Shown: positions 17,699 through 26,307 of the stretch, piece by piece
How positions within the stretch are numbered: position 1 is the first letter of the stretch
Layout: every line of letters starts with the position of its first letter
Source of the DNA: Streptomyces sp. AM 4-1-1
GTDB taxonomy: Bacteria > Actinomycetota > Actinomycetes > Streptomycetales > Streptomycetaceae
DNA length: 64,000 nucleotides
Direction of reading: 5' to 3'
NCBI RefSeq assembly: GCF_029167625.1
Contig: NZ_CP119145.1
Location: forward strand, 62,001-126,000
Notes under the pieces: model-generated
The model's input: only the letters and a program-made list of their open reading frames with translations
Told to the model about the DNA's origin: nothing
The model's database searches: none
Program-made: the position numbers and the translations under genes

Positions 17699-18223
17699 TT
17701 ACACCGCTCTGGGCTGCTGCCCCTCTGTCTGCGAGCTCAAGGTCTTGCTCAGCGCCCGGTTGATCCGGGGGTCCCGGCCGGAGACGTAGGGGTCGACCAG
17801 GGCGTATCCGCATCTGGTGTAGAGGGCGAGCGCGGCGTGGTTGCTGACGCCGGTTTCCAGGAGCACCTCGGTCTTTCCGTGATGACGGGCGTCCTGTTCC
17901 AGGGCCTGAAGGATCCCCCGTCCGAGGCCCTGGCCGCGGGCTGCCGGGGTCACGTACATCCGTTTGACCTCGGCGGTGGTGGAGCCGACGGTCCGCCACC
18001 CGCCGCAGGCCAGGGCTGTTCCGTCCGGGAGGCCGGCTACGAGGAACACGCCGCCGGGCGGTTCGAACTCCGCGACCGGGGTGGTTGCCGGGTCGTCGGC
18101 CTTTCCGTAGGTCGCGACCTGCTCGCTGTGCAGGGCCCGGGTGAGCGCACGGGCGGACGGGCTGTCGTAGGAGACGGCGGTGATCGTCCACGCGGGTGCG
18201 GCGGCCGGGAGCAGTCGGGTCAT
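17699..18223 (-). CDS. GNAT family N-acetyltransferase
   Basis: 174 residues. Acetyl-CoA binding motif A is present as RMYVTPAARGQGLGRGILQA, and motif B as NHAALALYTRCGYA. Acyl acceptor unknown. The start overlaps the stop of the upstream regulator gene by ATGA, so the two form an operon and the acetyltransferase may be made with the regulator. Confidence 0.88.
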   Translation of the reverse strand: MTRLLPAAAPAWTITAVSYDSPSARALTRALHSEQVATYGKADDPATTPVAEFEPPGGVFLVAGLPDGTALACGGWRTVGSTTAEVKRMYVTPAARGQGLGRGILQALEQDARHHGKTEVLLETGVSNHAALALYTRCGYALVDPYVSGRDPRINRALSKTLSSQTEGQQPRAV

Positions 18224-19626
18224 GCCCTCGATAGTGCCGTGCTGAGGGCGTCGAGCGCATCAGTGCGGCCGGCGGCATGCAGCTGCTTGCCCGCCCTGCC
18301 GCGCACGCCCGCCAGGAGCGTGCGGCATCGGACGGACTGCACGTGGGGCACGTGGCCGGCGAGGGCGGTGATCCATTGGGCGGTGGCTTCGGTGTCGCGG
18401 GCGCCGATGCTGGCGCGGACGAGGTGGATGCCGTGGAGGATTCCGGAGCGGCGGAAGCCGGCGGCGGGCCCCTGGTCGGCGATCGGGGTGAGGAGGTTGG
18501 CTGCCTCGCGGAGCAGGCGGGTTCGCTGGCGGGGGATGTGGGCGGCGAGGTCGACCAGCGCCTGGCCGGACTCGGCGTCGATCTGCTGGGAGGTGAGGTA
18601 GTACAGCGACGGCGGGTCGTCGCTGCGGCGTTGCTGGATCAGGCGTCGGCATTGCTCGGTCGCGCGGCGGAAACCGTCCAGGTTCCCGGCGCTGGCGTGG
18701 GCGGTGGCCAGGCGCCCCCAGGCCCGGGCCTGGACGAGAGGCACTGCGTGGGCGGAGTGTTCGACGGCGGCGTGCGCGAAGCGCAGGGCCAGAGCGGGGT
18801 CTGCGCCGGCGGCGTGCTGGTAGGCGAGCATGCCGACGGCGTTGGAGACGGTGGTGGTGTCGGCGGCGGCGCGGGCGATGCGGATGGCCAGGAGCTGGTA
18901 GCGGTGGGCGGCGGGGGCGAGTCCGGCGTCGAAGCTCATCCAGCCGGCGAGTTGCGCGGCGCCGGCGGCGTGCTGGAGGAGGCGGTTGCCGGTCGCGGCG
19001 GTGTACTGGGCGCTGTGGATGAGGGCGAGGGATTCGTGGAGGGCGATCCGGGCCTGGCGCTGGCTGAGGAGGCCGCCACCGGTGCGGTCGTCGAGGCGTC
19101 GCAGAGCGGCGAGTTGCTCTTCGAGCATGTCGACGAACTCCGGCGCGACGAAGTCCCCGCCGCTGCGCCCGGTGATGCGCTGGACGGGGGCCTGGCGGGT
19201 GGCGTCCCAGACGGCCGCGGTCAACTGCTCGGTGGCGGTGGACTGGACGAGTGCGGGTTCGATGGTGCCGCTGGTCCACTGGGACGCGGTCCGAAGGACT
19301 TCTTCCAGGGGCAGGGGCCCGAGGAGTTCCTCGGTCTCTCCCGTCTCGGTGGTGGGATGCTCGCGGCCCCACAGCTGGGCGGAGGTGTAGCGGCGGCCGG
19401 TGGCCTCGGACAGGACGACCGCCACGACATCGCGCACCGCGGAGGAGCGCGGGAGGCGCCCGCGCAGCCACTTGTAACCCGCGGTGGTGCTCACGGTGGG
19501 GTGACCCATCGCGTTGAGGCGGGGGTTGATGGCTCTGGCCAGGTCCCCGGCCGACCAGTCAGCGCGGGTGAGCGCTTCCTGGAGTACAGCGGGGTGTGGG
19601 CGCGAGGGGATGCGTTCAGTCGCCAC
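18220..19626 (-). CDS. Transcriptional regulator with helical-repeat domain
   Basis: 468 residues. The N-terminal ~80 residues form a DNA-binding-like region (ADWSAGDLARAINPRLNAMG, STTAGYKWLRGRLPRSSAVR). The remainder is an Ala/Leu/Arg-rich TPR-like repeat domain with segments such as NAVGMLAYQHAAGADPALAL. This architecture is common in streptomycete regulators embedded in accessory clusters. CGTGAA direct repeats lie 39-84 bases upstream of its start and probably mark an autoregulatory operator. It is transcribed away from the NUDIX gene and the cluster to its right, which it may control. Confidence 0.68.
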   Translation of the reverse strand: MATERIPSRPHPAVLQEALTRADWSAGDLARAINPRLNAMGHPTVSTTAGYKWLRGRLPRSSAVRDVVAVVLSEATGRRYTSAQLWGREHPTTETGETEELLGPLPLEEVLRTASQWTSGTIEPALVQSTATEQLTAAVWDATRQAPVQRITGRSGGDFVAPEFVDMLEEQLAALRRLDDRTGGGLLSQRQARIALHESLALIHSAQYTAATGNRLLQHAAGAAQLAGWMSFDAGLAPAAHRYQLLAIRIARAAADTTTVSNAVGMLAYQHAAGADPALALRFAHAAVEHSAHAVPLVQARAWGRLATAHASAGNLDGFRRATEQCRRLIQQRRSDDPPSLYYLTSQQIDAESGQALVDLAAHIPRQRTRLLREAANLLTPIADQGPAAGFRRSGILHGIHLVRASIGARDTEATAQWITALAGHVPHVQSVRCRTLLAGVRGRAGKQLHAAGRTDALDALSTALSRA

Positions 19627-19664
19627 ACGTTGACGCTACGTCACAGTGATGCGGCGTGGGACGT

Positions 19665-19710
19665 TTCACGGGTTTTCACGCTTCAGCCGTCGAGTTCACG
19701 GGTTTCACGC
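19665..19710. promoter_or_regulatory. Paired CGTGAA direct-repeat operator candidates
   Basis: Two sites on the minus strand: GCGTGAAAACCCGTGAA (19681-19665) and GCGTGAAACCCGTGAA (19710-19695). Each is two CGTGAA half-sites 9 or 10 bases apart. They lie between the divergent regulator (start 19626) and NUDIX (start 19838) genes. The same motif recurs at 30608-30653 upstream of the NDP-kinase-like gene. Role as a regulator binding site is inferred. Confidence 0.6.
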
Positions 19711-19837
19711 CCGTGAGTCCTGGGCGCGCCGGGGCCGGGGTGCTGAGCTGGTTGGGGGCCGGAGCCGCCCGTGACCGTACCGCGGCGGCATCCGGCCGGC
19801 CCATGCCTCTGCTTCTTCACCTCCTAGGTGGCCCCCC

Positions 19838-20317
19838 TTGATCCCTGACTTCGTCGCCGCCCTTCGCGCAGCAGTCGGTCCGGACCACCTGTTGTGGCTG
19901 CCGGGGGTGAACGCGGTCGTCCGGGACGAGGAGGGCCGGGTGCTGCTGCACCGTCGCTCCGATACCGGTGAGTGGTCGCTGCTGAGCGGCATCCTGGAGC
20001 CGGGCGAGGCCCCGGCCGCCGGGGCGGTCCGGGAGGTGGAGGAGGAGACCGGGATCCGGGTGGTGGTCGAGCGCCTGGCCGCGGTCACCGTCTCACCCGA
20101 GGTCCGGCACCCGGGCGGCGACCTGGCGCAGTACCTGGAGCTGGTCTTCGCGTGCCGGCCCGCCGACCCGGACCAGGTGGCCCGGGTGGCGGACGAGGAG
20201 TCGCTGGAGGTCGGCTGGTTCGCGCCGGACGCCCTGCCGCCGGTGCGCGACAGCGTCCGCGAGCGCATCGCGCTGGCCTTGGCGGACGACTCGCGCGCGT
20301 TCTTCACTCCGGCGTGA
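19838..20317 (+). CDS. NUDIX hydrolase
   Basis: 159 residues from a TTG. A full NUDIX box is present (GILEPGEAPAAGAVREVEEE then TGI). Such enzymes cleave nucleoside diphosphates linked to another moiety; the substrate is not predictable here. The TTG has only a weak ribosome binding site, but the frame upstream offers no better start. The 3' end overlaps the stop of the convergent PIG-L gene by 14 bases. Confidence 0.82.
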   Translation: MIPDFVAALRAAVGPDHLLWLPGVNAVVRDEEGRVLLHRRSDTGEWSLLSGILEPGEAPAAGAVREVEEETGIRVVVERLAAVTVSPEVRHPGGDLAQYLELVFACRPADPDQVARVADEESLEVGWFAPDALPPVRDSVRERIALALADDSRAFFTPA

Positions 20318-20993
20318 GGACCGTATGCCGTACGACCTCGAACGCCTCCGCAGCCTCGCGGCCGATCTGGGCGCCGCGCACGTGCGCGGCGGCGAGCACC
20401 GCGCGGACCGAGCGGGTGTGCGGCCAGGGACGCATCTCCGAGGCGTACAGCTCCAGCGCCTGTTTCTTCACGGCCAGGGCCCGGGCGGTCAGGGGCTGGA
20501 ACCAGGTGGGGCGGAACGGGTCGCCGGTGCCCCATTCGGTGGCCGAGCGCACTTCCCAGGCCAGCACCGTGGCCACGCTGGAGCCGGGCTGGGGGCGGGT
20601 TGCGGCTGCGACGGCTTCGGCGGTGATGCGGTGGTCGAGGGAGAGGTCGGCGGCGCTGTGGGTGTAGAGGATCTGCGGCTTCCAGCGGGCGACGGCGGCT
20701 TCGACGGTCTGGGTGATCGCCAGGCGGGGCACGGTGTCGAAGGCGTTGTCGGCGAAGTCGGCGATCTCCACCTCGGCCCCGTAGAGCGCGGCGACCTGGT
20801 GGACGCAGTCGGCGCGGTGGGCGCGGGTCTCGTCGTGGCCGGTCCCGGGGCGGCTGGTGGCGCTGGCGCAGAGGACCAGCAGGTATACGCGGTCGCCGGC
20901 GTGGACGTGTTCGGCCAGGGTGCCGCCGGCGCCGAGGACTTCGTCGTCGGCGTGGGCCGCGACGGCCAGGACGCTGCGCGAGCTGGAGGTCAT
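20304..20993 (-). CDS. PIG-L family deacetylase
   Basis: 229 residues from an ATG preceded by AAGGAG. The zinc-binding signatures are AAHADDEVLGAGGTLAEH (AHxDDE) and THSAADLSLDHRITAEA (HxxDxxxDH). PIG-L enzymes remove N-acetyl groups from GlcNAc-type sugars or related metabolites (mycothiol, aminoglycoside and glycopeptide pathways). With the acyltransferase and epimerase nearby, an amino-sugar substrate is plausible. It is divergent from the hexapeptide acyltransferase across about 80 bases. Confidence 0.88.
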   Translation of the reverse strand: MTSSSRSVLAVAAHADDEVLGAGGTLAEHVHAGDRVYLLVLCASATSRPGTGHDETRAHRADCVHQVAALYGAEVEIADFADNAFDTVPRLAITQTVEAAVARWKPQILYTHSAADLSLDHRITAEAVAAATRPQPGSSVATVLAWEVRSATEWGTGDPFRPTWFQPLTARALAVKKQALELYASEMRPWPHTRSVRAVLAAAHVRGAQIGREAAEAFEVVRHTVLTPE

Positions 20994-21074
20994 GGTGCTC
21001 CTTAACCGCGTGAACGGATCGGATCGGCCTGCGGCGGTCGCCGTCGGCCCGGCGTGAACAGGAAGGAAGACGCG

Positions 21075-22157
21075 GTGGAGATGAAGGACTTTCCCGGCGT
21101 GGAGGTACGGGTCGGCCGGGTGCGGATCGGCCAGGGGGTGCGGATCGGCGCCGGGACGGTGATCGTCGCCGACGACCTGGTGCTGGCCGATGGCGCGGTG
21201 GTCGGGTCGGGGTGCGATCTGCGCTCCGCGCACCTGGAGTTGGGACCGGGTGCGCAGGTGGGCGAGGGCAACCGGTGGCTGGTGGCGGATCAGGCCGTGT
21301 TGGGTGCGGGAACGGTGGTGGATGCGGGTGCGGACGTGGTGTGCCGGCGTTGGTCGGTGGGCGACGGCAGCTACATCGGCCACCGGCTGCGCGTCGGCGC
21401 GGGCGCGTCGATGGAGGAGCGGTCGGTGGTGCGGATCGGGTGCCGGTGCCAGATCGCGCCGGACGTGGTGGTGAACCCGACCGAGCAGGTGGTGATCGGG
21501 GACGAGGTGGGGATCAGCGCCCAGGTGGCGATCTGGACGCACGGCTACCACGCGGGCCACGCCGTCCGCGACGGGCACCGAGCGGCGTTCGCCGGGGTGG
21601 AGGTGGGCGACAGGGTGTGGCTGGGGTTCCGGTCGGTGCTGCTGCCCGGCGTGCGGGTGGGGGCGGGCACAGTGGTGGCCGCGATGGCCACCGTGAACCG
21701 GTCGCTGCCCGCCGGTGTGCTGGCGGCCGGGGTGCCCGCCCAGGTCAAGCGGGCCTTGGAGCCGGTGGCGCTGGACGTGGCCGCGCGGCGCGAGGCGGTG
21801 GCCGGCCTTCTGGAGATCTGGCTGGAGCGCCTGCGGTTTAAGGGCGCGGCGGTCGAGCCGATGGATACCGGCGGTGCCGCGGGCCGGTGGTCGGTGACCG
21901 CCGGAACTCAGCGCTGGGAGGTCGCCTGGCGCGCGGCGGATGACGGGGAGCGTCCCGGCGTCGTAGAGCTCGCCCGCCGGGAGGCGGGGGTGGCGCCGGT
22001 GGTGTTCGACTTCGCCGAGCCGCTGGCGGTGCGCGGCGTGCTGGACGACCTCGGGCACGATCTGCGCGATCACCTGCGCCGGGCGACGTGGCTGTTCCCG
22101 TACGAGGGCAACAGCCGCGGCCTGGTGCCCGAGCGGTTCGCCCGGCTGCTTCGGTGA
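21075..22157 (+). CDS. Left-handed beta-helix (hexapeptide) acyltransferase
   Basis: About 360 residues. I favour the GTG at 21075, five bases after GGAAGGAAG; a GTG at 21054 and an ATG at 21081 are in frame. Many imperfect [LIV]G-x4 hexapeptide repeats run from residue ~10 to ~230 (VRIGQGVRIGAGTVIVADDL; VEVGDRVWLGFRSVLLPGVR). IWTHGYHAG near the middle supplies the usual catalytic His. The last ~110 residues form an extra unassigned domain. Such enzymes transfer acyl groups to sugars or amino-sugars from acyl-CoA. A terminator-like hairpin follows directly. Confidence 0.8.
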   Translation: MEMKDFPGVEVRVGRVRIGQGVRIGAGTVIVADDLVLADGAVVGSGCDLRSAHLELGPGAQVGEGNRWLVADQAVLGAGTVVDAGADVVCRRWSVGDGSYIGHRLRVGAGASMEERSVVRIGCRCQIAPDVVVNPTEQVVIGDEVGISAQVAIWTHGYHAGHAVRDGHRAAFAGVEVGDRVWLGFRSVLLPGVRVGAGTVVAAMATVNRSLPAGVLAAGVPAQVKRALEPVALDVAARREAVAGLLEIWLERLRFKGAAVEPMDTGGAAGRWSVTAGTQRWEVAWRAADDGERPGVVELARREAGVAPVVFDFAEPLAVRGVLDDLGHDLRDHLRRATWLFPYEGNSRGLVPERFARLLR

Positions 22158-22158
22158 C

Positions 22159-22188
22159 CTGCCCGCCCGGCCGAAGCCGGACGGGCAG
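22159..22188. terminator. Bidirectional terminator-like hairpin
   Basis: A 13-base arm CTGCCCGCCCGGC, tetraloop CGAA, and complementary arm GCCGGACGGGCAG with one mismatch. It sits between the convergent acyltransferase and aldo-keto reductase genes. Confidence 0.7.
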
Positions 22189-22198
22189 CAGGAGTTGG

Positions 22199-23209
22199 TC
22201 ACGGGCGGCCTTCGAGGTAGGCGACCAGCTCGGGGGTGACGCGGTCGGGCGCGGCGGCGCCCGCCATGCTCTCGCGCAGCTGCCGGGCGGTGCGCGCTCC
22301 GATGACCGGGACCACCTGTGCCGGCCGTCCGGCGGTGCGCAGGTAGGCGAGGGCCAGTCCGTGCGGGGTCATCCGCAGCGCCGTGGCGGCCTGAAGGAGC
22401 CGGGCTCGGCGGACCCGGCCGGTCGGGGTGTCGTAGGTGGTGGCGTGGTGGGGTGCGTGGCGGCCGGTGTGCCGGGCGGTGAGGAACCCGGCGGCCAGCG
22501 CACGGTAAGGGGTGACGGTCATCGCGTGCCGGGCGGCCAGGGCCAGGTGGTCCGGATCGGCCTCGACCAGCCAGGGTTCGGGCGGCGGCTGTACGCGCGG
22601 AGCCAGGCTCCACAACGGCGCGGTGACCTCGGGGACGGCCAGTCCTTGCCGGTGGGCGTGGACGGTCCAGGTCTCCAGCCGGTCGGTGGTCCAGTTGGAG
22701 GCGCCGACGCGGCCGGCGTAGCCGTCGCGGACCGCCCGGTCGGCGGCATCCGCGATCTCGTCGACGCCGATGTCGGGGTCGTCGCGGTGCAGGACCAGGG
22801 TGAAGGGGACGCCGAGGCGCTCGCTGCTGCGGCGGGCGTGGTCGAGGATCGTCTCGGGGCGCAGGTCGCCGCGGTCGGGCCGGGCCGGGTCCAGGCCGGC
22901 CTTGGTGATGACGTGCACGTCATCGGCTCCGGTGGTGCGCAGCCAGGTGGCGATCAGGGGCTCGGCGTGGAATGCGCCGTCGCCGGTCGGTCCGTAGGTG
23001 GGGGCGGTGTCGATCAGACGGCCGCCGAGCTCGTAATAGGCGTCAAGGAGTTCGTAGGCGCGGGTCGGGGGCAGGGCGGGGGTGCCGAACTCGAAGGTCC
23101 CCAGCGCCGCCGGACCGCTGACCGTGCTCAGCGCCGGCCGTCCGACCGACGCCCCCGGCGGCGGGGAGGCGGGGAGCGCCGGTGCGGGCGGGGCGGGTGC
23201 GGGGTTCAC
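22199..23209 (-). CDS. Aldo-keto reductase
   Basis: 336 residues with the AKR barrel landmarks: GGRLIDTAPTYGP (catalytic Asp and Tyr), DVHVITKAGLDPARPD (Lys), FTLVLHRDDPD (His), and the C-terminal NADP-binding region VVPVIGARTARQL. The N-terminal ~30 residues are Pro/Ala-rich and may reflect a later true start. It should reduce a carbonyl using NADPH. Its start overlaps the epimerase stop by ATGA; it is the last gene of the six-gene minus-strand operon. Confidence 0.85.
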   Translation of the reverse strand: MNPAPAPPAPALPASPPPGASVGRPALSTVSGPAALGTFEFGTPALPPTRAYELLDAYYELGGRLIDTAPTYGPTGDGAFHAEPLIATWLRTTGADDVHVITKAGLDPARPDRGDLRPETILDHARRSSERLGVPFTLVLHRDDPDIGVDEIADAADRAVRDGYAGRVGASNWTTDRLETWTVHAHRQGLAVPEVTAPLWSLAPRVQPPPEPWLVEADPDHLALAARHAMTVTPYRALAAGFLTARHTGRHAPHHATTYDTPTGRVRRARLLQAATALRMTPHGLALAYLRTAGRPAQVVPVIGARTARQLRESMAGAAAPDRVTPELVAYLEGRP

Positions 23210-24117
23210 CGGGTGGCTCCGGCCGGCACCCAGGTGAGGGAGCGCTGCTGGAGGGTGTCGGCCAGCGCCTGGTCCAACGGGCGGTGCTCGATGGGCCCGT
23301 AGAGGCGGGCGAACAGCGTCATGTCGGCCGTGAACGAGGCGATCTCGTTCGGGCGGGCGGCGGTGTGGGTCACCGTGCCGCGGCCGGCGGCGCGGATGAC
23401 GGCGTCGGCCAGATCGCGGACCGGGACCGCGCGTCCCGAGCCGCAGTTGACGACCGGCGGCAGCTCGGGGGCGTTCAGGATGCGGGTGAGCATGGTGACC
23501 GCGTCGTCGATGTGAGTCAGGTCCCGGGCCTGGCTGCCGTCGCCCTCGATCGTCAGCGGCCGGTCGGCGGCGATGGCGTCGAGGAAGGCGGGGACCACGG
23601 CGTCGGGGTCCTCGTGGGCGCCGAAGGTGTTGAAGAACCGCACGATGCCGAGCTGGCGGCCCTCTCCCAGGCGCGGCCGGTAGATGCCGGCCAGGTGCTC
23701 GGTGGCCGCCTTCCCCGCGGCGTACGGCGAGCGGGGCGCGTGCGGCGCGCTCTCGGCGAGCGGGCCGGTCTGCTGGCCGTAGACCTCGCAGGAGGAGGCC
23801 AGCAGCAGGCGCCGGGCCGTCGAGGCGGTGAAAGTGTGGATGACGTGCCGGTCGACGGCGACGTTGTGCTCGAACCCGCCGACCTCAAAGCTCGCGGGCA
23901 CGGACTTGTGCGCGGCCAGGTGCACGACGGTGTCGCAGCCGGCCAGGTCGTCGGTGGTCAGCGAGCGGACGTCGCGGACCTGGAGGCCGTCGGGGCGCGG
24001 GCGCGGCGAGACGACCGACAGGTCGTCGACCGCGGTGACGCCGTGCCCGGCGGCACGCAGCGCGCCGGTGAGGGCGGAGCCGATGAAGCCGGCGGCTCCG
24101 GTGATCAGCAGTTCCAC
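23206..24117 (-). CDS. NAD-dependent sugar epimerase/dehydratase (SDR)
   Basis: 303 residues. The Rossmann motif LLITGAAGFIGSALTGAL opens the protein. The SDR catalytic set follows: Ser in LLLASSCEVYG and YxxxK in SPYAAGKAATEHLA. RFFNTFGAHEDP and GDGSQARDLTHIDDAV match nucleotide-sugar epimerases and dehydratases of the GalE/RmlB type. It probably acts on an NDP-sugar. Directly coupled to the aldo-keto reductase gene, suggesting sequential action. Confidence 0.85.
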   Translation of the reverse strand: MELLITGAAGFIGSALTGALRAAGHGVTAVDDLSVVSPRPRPDGLQVRDVRSLTTDDLAGCDTVVHLAAHKSVPASFEVGGFEHNVAVDRHVIHTFTASTARRLLLASSCEVYGQQTGPLAESAPHAPRSPYAAGKAATEHLAGIYRPRLGEGRQLGIVRFFNTFGAHEDPDAVVPAFLDAIAADRPLTIEGDGSQARDLTHIDDAVTMLTRILNAPELPPVVNCGSGRAVPVRDLADAVIRAAGRGTVTHTAARPNEIASFTADMTLFARLYGPIEHRPLDQALADTLQQRSLTWVPAGATR

Positions 24118-24155
24118 AGCAGGTTCCCTTGATGTGGGGCGGAAAAGCGGAAGGA

Positions 24156-24779
24156 TCAGAGGGTGTTGAGGTAGACCGCGAGGTCGGCGGCGCCCTGGTA
24201 GTGGTGGGCGCGCAGGCCCAGGCCGGCCGCGGCGGTGGTGACCTCGGCGATGTCGTCGATGAGGACGAGCCGGCTGCGCGGGACGCCATGCTCTGCGGCG
24301 ACGTGGTCGAAGAACGCCGCCTGCGGCTTGGTCGCGCCGATCTCGTGGGAGCAGTGCACGGTGTCCATGACCGGGAGCTGGTCGCGGTACAGCTCGCGCC
24401 AGAAGTCGGCGTGCAGGACGTTGGTGTTGGAGACGCCGACGACGCGGTCGAAACGGGCGCGGGTGCTAGCGCCGCCCAAGAGCCGGATCAGGTCGGTGTC
24501 GACGGTGCCGTAGATGGCGTTCCAGCCGGCGGCGATCTGCTCGTCGCTCAACTGGTATAGGCCCAGCCGGTGGCGCAGGTGGCCGAGGTAGGCGGCGGGG
24601 GCGATTTCGCCGCGTTCGAACGCGTCGAATTCGGCGTCGATCTGCCAGCGCTCCCGCAGCAGGTCCGGGTCGGTGTCGGCCGCGTCCGCCCAGGCGGCGA
24701 GGGCGGACAGGAAGGAGTAGGAGAAGAAGACGCCGCCCATGTCGAGACACAGGATGGGCTTCGGGTCATGCGGGGACAC
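24156..24779 (-). CDS. HAD-superfamily hydrolase
   Basis: 207 residues. Motif I is LCLDMGGVF; the Asp-x-Gly variant is usual for YihX-like HADs. Motif II is VGVSNTN, motif III the Lys in GATKPQ, and motif IV LVLIDDIAEV. It is probably a small-molecule phosphatase or related hydrolase. It overlaps the ligase gene upstream by 14 bases and precedes the epimerase by 38 bases. Confidence 0.82.
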   Translation of the reverse strand: MSPHDPKPILCLDMGGVFFSYSFLSALAAWADAADTDPDLLRERWQIDAEFDAFERGEIAPAAYLGHLRHRLGLYQLSDEQIAAGWNAIYGTVDTDLIRLLGGASTRARFDRVVGVSNTNVLHADFWRELYRDQLPVMDTVHCSHEIGATKPQAAFFDHVAAEHGVPRSRLVLIDDIAEVTTAAAGLGLRAHHYQGAADLAVYLNTL

Positions 24780-26307
24780 GGGCGGGCTCCGGGAGGGTGA
24801 GGAGGTGGCGGTAGCGGTCGGCGATCACCGTGCGGCGCGGCTTGCCTGTGCTGGTGACCAGGCCGAGGTCGGGCCAGGAGTCGGGCAGGACGCGGACGGC
24901 GGCCAGGTCGGACCACGGCAGCTCGCCGCGCCGCCGGGCGGCCTCGGCGCTGCGGTGGAGGTGGTCTTCGAGACCGGCGAGCTGTTCGCGCGGCCAGCCG
25001 GCGGTGCCGGGCGCGCAGACCAGGGCGATGGCGCGGGGCAGGCCGTGGCCGAGCAGGCACGCGGCGGTCACGGCCGGGTGGGACAGAAGGTGGGCCTCCA
25101 CCGGCTCGGGGCTGATCATCTCGCCGCGGGAGGTCTTGAACGCCGAGGCGAGGCGGCCGGCGAGATGGAGTTCGCCGTTGGCGTCGACGCGGACGAGGTC
25201 GCCGGTGCGCAGCCAGCCGTCGCGGTCGGTGACCGGCCGCAGGTGCGGCCAGCAGTCGACGAAGCCGGCGGCCAGGTTCGCCCCGCGCAGCAGCAACTCC
25301 CCCTGCGTGGTGACCCGGTAGGAGATGCCGACCGGCCGGCCCAGGCCGGGCAGCGCCGCGTCGACCTGGTGGAAGGCGGGGACGGTGGTCTCCGTCGCCC
25401 CGTACGCACTGGCGATCCGCAGCCCTGTCAGGTGCTCCAGGTCGGCGGCGACGGCCCGGTCCAGGGCGGCGGCGCCGTTGACCGCCGTCGTCACGGCGGC
25501 CAGCGCCTGCCGCAGTTGCCGCCCGGCGGCGCCATCGTGCGCGGCGGCGGCCAGGCGGGCCCAGACGTGCGGGACGCCCAGCAGCGTGTCCGGCCGGTGA
25601 ACGGCCAGGTCCTCCACGACGCGCTCGGGCGTGGAGGCCACCACGGTGGTCCCGTACAGGCACATCAGGGTGTGCCCCATGATCCGCTGGGCGACGTGGG
25701 AGACCGGAAGGTAGGACAGGGCCCGGGCCGGCCGGTGGTTCCACTGGGCGGTCCAGGCGCGGACTCCGCGGACCAGCTCCGCGTCGCCCAGGGCGACTGC
25801 GCGCGGGGTGCCGGTGGTGCCGGAGGTGAACACCACCGCGGCGGCCTGCTCCAGCCGCGCTCCGGCCCAGCGCCGGGCAACCGCCCGCCATTGGAGGGGT
25901 GTTCCGGTCGGGCGGCAGGTCGCCTCGTCCACCCGGTGAAGGAGAGTCCCGGCCCGGGATGCCGCGTCCGCGAGCAGGGGACTGTCCCGGCCGGTGGTGT
26001 CGATGACCGCGGCCGGGTCGACGACCCGCCACACCGCGGTCAGCTGCTCGGCGGTGAGGTCGGGCAGGACGGCGGGCACACCGCCGGCCAGGAGCACGGC
26101 CAGGTCGGCGACGCTGAACAGCGGCCCCGGGCCGGTGCGCAGCAGCACGACGCGGCCGGCGACCTGGTGGTGGGCGCGCAGCTGTTGGGCCACGGCCAGC
26201 GCCCGGCCGAGGATCTCGTCGAACGACCAGATGGCGCCGTCGAGATCGACGGTCGCGGCCCGGTCGCCGGGCTGGTCGAGGAAGCGGTGAAGGAGACGGT
26301 CGTGCAT
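24766..26307 (-). CDS. AMP-binding (adenylate-forming) ligase
   Basis: 513 residues. Core motifs in order: [17 protein letters not shown] (P-loop, A3), [13 protein letters not shown] (A5), [12 protein letters not shown] (A7) and TSTGKPRR (A10 lysine). These activate a carboxylic acid as acyl-AMP, usually forming an acyl-CoA or carrier thioester. The cluster shows no carrier protein, so CoA ligation or direct transfer is likelier. Start and stop of the upstream gene overlap as TGATG. Substrate not predictable by eye. Confidence 0.86.
   Translation of the reverse strand: MHDRLLHRFLDQPGDRAATVDLDGAIWSFDEILGRALAVAQQLRAHHQVAGRVVLLRTGPGPLFSVADLAVLLAGGVPAVLPDLTAEQLTAVWRVVDPAAVIDTTGRDSPLLADAASRAGTLLHRVDEATCRPTGTPLQWRAVARRWAGARLEQAAAVVFTSGTTGTPRAVALGDAELVRGVRAWTAQWNHRPARALSYLPVSHVAQRIMGHTLMCLYGTTVVASTPERVVEDLAVHRPDTLLGVPHVWARLAAAAHDGAAGRQLRQALAAVTTAVNGAAALDRAVAADLEHLTGLRIASAYGATETTVPAFHQVDAALPGLGRPVGISYRVTTQGELLLRGANLAAGFVDCWPHLRPVTDRDGWLRTGDLVRVDANGELHLAGRLASAFKTSRGEMISPEPVEAHLLSHPAVTAACLLGHGLPRAIALVCAPGTAGWPREQLAGLEDHLHRSAEAARRRGELPWSDLAAVRVLPDSWPDLGLVTSTGKPRRTVIADRYRHLLTLPEPARVPA

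Noticed and set aside
18277..19716. 479-codon plus-strand frame opposite the regulator
   Set aside because: Gly/Val/Ala-rich antisense shadow; the minus-strand reading has a DNA-binding region and coupling to the GNAT gene.
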